Assembly (NCBI GenBank): GCA_902495245.1
Contig: CABUWI010000003.1
Span: 198,312 to 262,311, forward strand
From: an uncultured Porphyromonadaceae bacterium
GTDB taxonomy: Bacteria > Bacteroidota > Bacteroidia > Bacteroidales > Muribaculaceae
Direction: 5' to 3'
DNA length: 64,000 bases
Below are positions 62,351 through 64,000 of the stretch, in pieces. Made by a program: the position numbers and the translations under genes. Within the stretch, counting starts at the first letter, position 1. Each line of letters opens with the position of its first letter. Below the pieces are notes generated by a model. The model was not told the DNA's origin. It did no database searches and saw only the letters and a list, made by a program, of their open reading frames with translations.

Positions 62351-62530
62351 TCTCTTGATAAGAGTGCGTAAGTCTTGAGCAAAGTTACGAAAAAAAATTG
62401 AAATTCAGCACGTTTCGCTAAAAGATTTGCTAAACATATTTTAACTTGGTGTCTGATTTTTGCATGATTGTTGAGTCATGAGTGTCTGAACTCCCTGGCA
62501 GTCAGCTGCAAACTATCTCTTATCAAGAGA
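62351..62530. promoter_or_regulatory. candidate invertible promoter segment
   Basis: tctcttgataagag (62351-62364) and its exact reverse complement ctcttatcaagaga (62517-62530) bracket 152 bp. Inside, TAACTTTG on the minus strand (62387-62380) points toward the UpxY-like gene, so the present orientation is ON. The rest of 62206-62600 has a 145-bp leader (62206-62350) with no gene. Bacteroides capsule promoters are switched by inversion between short inverted repeats in this layout. Confidence 0.68.
62379..62387 (-). promoter_or_regulatory. -7 element of the polysaccharide locus promoter
   Basis: TAACTTTGC on the minus strand; no good TTTG is found at 19-21 bases, only a TTTC closer in. The leader to the UpxY-like ATG is about 170 bases, a length in which antitermination could act. 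Confidence 0.6.
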
Positions 62531-62600
62531 CTGTGAAATCAGCTCTGTTTTTGGGGGAACAGAGCTGAAGTTGTTTTCTTTGGGGGCGGGCCCACGGTGT

Positions 62601-62849
62601 TTAACGGCGACAGTCGTCGTCGTGGTGGTGGTGATGCTTGTGCTTTTTGTGTTTCTTGTGTTTTTTTGGCGGTTTCGGGGGCTTGGGCGGTTTGTGCTTG
62701 CCGTGGTAGGGGTGGCCTTCGTCGAAGTCGTAGTTGTATTCGTGTTCCACACCCCAGTGGGTGCGCATTGTGCCGCAGCTGCTGACGCCGAGTGTCAGCG
62801 TCGCCGCCAGTGCGGCCGTGAGCAGGGTGCGAAGGGTTCTGTGTCGCAT
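62601..62849 (-). CDS. His/Lys-rich lipoprotein
   Basis: 82 residues. The lipoprotein signal (TLLTAALAATLTLGVSSCGT, lipobox Cys near 25) is followed by a short Tyr/His segment and a repeat tail: PPK repeats, KHK repeats, then five His and three Asp near the C-terminus. The tail could bind divalent metal such as Zn or Ni. It is about 70 bp from the invertible promoter repeat and divergent from the small His/Cys-rich gene at 62990. No known family is assigned. Confidence 0.65.
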   Translation of the reverse strand: MRHRTLRTLLTAALAATLTLGVSSCGTMRTHWGVEHEYNYDFDEGHPYHGKHKPPKPPKPPKKHKKHKKHKHHHHHDDDCRR

Positions 62850-62989
62850 AGAAGTTGGGTGCGTGTTGTTGAAATGGTGAGTTTTGCAGATATAACGCCC
62901 GGGCGCCCGGGTTTGTTCCGCCCAAACTTTTTGGGGCGTTTCTGTGTTGTTAAAGGCGAACTAACCCTTTAATTGCAAGTATATAGACT

Positions 62990-63157
62990 ATGGAACATGA
63001 ACATGATCATTGCGAGTGCCATCACCGCCATTCCCATTGCCGCTTTCTCGTCAACGTGGCTCTGCATTGCCTGACTCTGGCCGCCGTCGTGGCCACACTG
63101 GGGCGCGTCGAGACCCTGCGCCGCCACCACATGCGCGAAATCCACGGCAGGAAGTAA
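62990..63157 (+). CDS. 55-residue His/Cys-rich membrane protein
   Basis: The start MEHEHDHCECHHRHSHC packs seven His and three Cys into 17 residues, followed by a hydrophobic segment (FLVNVALHCLTLAAVVATLG) and a basic, His-containing end. The layout fits a small inner-membrane metal-binding protein. It is divergent from the His-rich lipoprotein gene, and a terminator follows at 63187-63220. No family is recognised. Confidence 0.55.
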   Translation: MEHEHDHCECHHRHSHCRFLVNVALHCLTLAAVVATLGRVETLRRHHMREIHGRK

Positions 63158-63186
63158 CTCGCCGCTCTTTCCCCTTTGAGCATAGA

Positions 63187-63220
63187 AATGCGGTTGTGTC
63201 GGTCCCGACGCAGCCGCATT
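63187..63220 (+). terminator. terminator after the His/Cys-rich gene
   Basis: Arms starting AATGCGG (63187) and ending CCGCATT (63220) form a stem of about 14 pairs with two wobbles, followed by GTATTTTCT. Confidence 0.8.
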
Positions 63221-63351
63221 GTATTTTCTGCGTCTGTGATGGTTATGCCGGAATTTTTTAATCGGTTTAGCTTGTCATGTGAAAATAAATTCATATATTA
63301 GCAGTGCAAAAATATAAACGTAAAAAGTAAGTATTCAAGAGCCAACCGGAT

Positions 63352-63540
63352 ATGATGACATTCCTCATAATATTAGGCATTATCTACGTAATTGCCAAAA
63401 TCTCCGGCCCGAGTGTCTGGAGCGGTTGGACTCCGCCTCGTCATCGAAAGAAACACTATCGCCGTGGTGAGGAGCCATATGGTCTCCCATGGATGGGCGG
63501 CACAATGAAACGCCGCGACAAAAATTTCTGGGACGATTGA
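63352..63540 (+). CDS. small membrane protein, copy 1 of a tandem pair
   Basis: 62 residues: a hydrophobic segment (about 3-17), a Pro/Arg/His-rich middle, and the C-terminal block GLPWMGGTMKRRDKNFWDD shared almost exactly with the next gene. The start could be the first or second Met. Function is unknown. Confidence 0.6.
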   Translation: MMTFLIILGIIYVIAKISGPSVWSGWTPPRHRKKHYRRGEEPYGLPWMGGTMKRRDKNFWDD

Positions 63541-63562
63541 AAAACCGACTAACAAATCAGAT

Positions 63563-63754
63563 ATGATAAAAATCCTTATATTGATAGGTATTATCTACGT
63601 TACGGCCATACTTACAAGTCCGTACTTTTGGAAAGGTGGTGGCCCACCGCCTCGACGTCGAAAGCGGACATCCGACAGTGGGGAAAAGTCATATGGGCTT
63701 CCGTGGATGGGCGGCACACTGAAACGCCGCGACAAAAATTTCTGGGACGATTGA
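63563..63754 (+). CDS. small membrane protein, copy 2 of a tandem pair
   Basis: 63 residues, the same layout as the gene 22 bp upstream, ending GLPWMGGTLKRRDKNFWDD. The middle differs (PPPRRRKRTSDSGEKS) while the ends are kept, which suggests selection on the C-terminal block after duplication. Co-transcribed with copy 1. Confidence 0.6.
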   Translation: MIKILILIGIIYVTAILTSPYFWKGGGPPPRRRKRTSDSGEKSYGLPWMGGTLKRRDKNFWDD

Positions 63755-63795
63755 TTTTTGACGCAGTGTTGAAAAATTCTGATTTCAGAATTTTT

Positions 63796-63882
63796 GTAGG
63801 GACGCACGGCTCGTGCGTCCGCGGGTAACTGTCAGTGGATTGGCGAGTTATATATTCCACATGACGGACGCACGGGCCGTGC
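63796..63882. repeat. paired palindromic repeat (BIME-like), second site
   Basis: The unit at 63796-63823 matches the one at 50787-50815 except for one base in the loop (GGCTCG against GGTTCG). An inverted, shortened copy lies at 63865-63882 (cggacgcacgggccgtgc), cut off before the last bases. Confidence 0.75.
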
Positions 63883-63920
63883 TAACCTTTACCCACAAAT
63901 GGGAAGTCTTTGAGTCTCCA

Positions 63921-63960
63921 AGAGGAATTGATAGATATTCTCAATTCTGTCAATTCCTCT
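63921..63960. terminator. hairpin with perfect 11-bp arms near the window end
   Basis: Arms agaggaattga (63921-63931) and tcaattcctct (63950-63960) are followed by TTTGAATG. The gene it serves would be the tandem small proteins or a gene beyond the window. Otherwise 63883-64000 shows no gene. Confidence 0.5.
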
Positions 63961-64000
63961 TTTGAATGTTATGATTCCGGGTTTGGGTTGTGAGGGCATA

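Overview
The window reads as a Bacteroidales chromosome segment, most likely a gut Muribaculaceae-type organism. Many genes are preceded by the Bacteroidota promoter pattern (TTTG, about 19-20 bases, TAnnTTTG). Lineage marks include serine palmitoyltransferase, two secreted proteins with C-terminal tails resembling type IX sorting domains, a UpxY/NusG-like antiterminator heading a polysaccharide locus, and a eukaryote-type (GT3) glycogen synthase. Nearly all genes lie on the minus strand. The family assignment is inference.

Mobile region (1-14872). A 13.7-kb integrated mobilizable element (element B) sits in the last codons of mnmE, bounded by a perfect 15-bp direct repeat (1166-1180 and 14858-14872). 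It carries a tyrosine integrase, an excisionase-like protein, MobA/MobC mobilization genes with an oriT-like intergenic region, replication-type genes (zinc-ribbon/Toprim and DUF3987), a HigBA-type and a GNAT-type toxin-antitoxin pair, and a small AT-rich cargo block with one nonsense-broken gene. The first 1.2 kb look like the matching end of a second, diverged element (element A) in tandem at the same site. Both elements end with a paralogous regulator made of a zinc ribbon plus three or four tandem helix-turn-helix repeats. Next to each regulator are four 10-bp iterons on one side and hexamers spaced 11 bp apart on the other, with different sequences in A and B.

Core region (14858-41816). 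mnmE, a nuclease, a monooxygenase-like protein, Mrp and trmB are followed by an LRR protein, an S24-type regulator, endonuclease I and an outer-membrane-type protein. Then come an IS200-like transposase with palindromes, and an apparent seven-gene operon aspS-nif3-zinc ribbon-spt-dxs-trkA-trkH. A 334-bp MITE-like element lies just upstream of the aspS promoter. A PurF-like protein without the N-terminal cysteine, a glycogen synthase/phosphorylase operon, crcB and a solitary tyrosine recombinase follow.

Right part (41926-64000). After tRNA-Ser(GCT) and three small genes comes an 18-kb polysaccharide locus (43782-62205) read leftward from a promoter that lies between 14-bp inverted repeats, a likely invertible promoter. 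The locus makes GDP-mannose and GDP-L-fucose (manC, gmd, fcl) and also holds a fucose-type permease, a mutarotase and a nucleotidyltransferase-GHMP kinase fusion, which suggests sugar scavenging. Two acyltransferases in it are each broken at a poly-G run. The right edge holds small His-rich proteins, a tandem pair of small membrane proteins and palindromic repeats of a type also found inside the polysaccharide locus.
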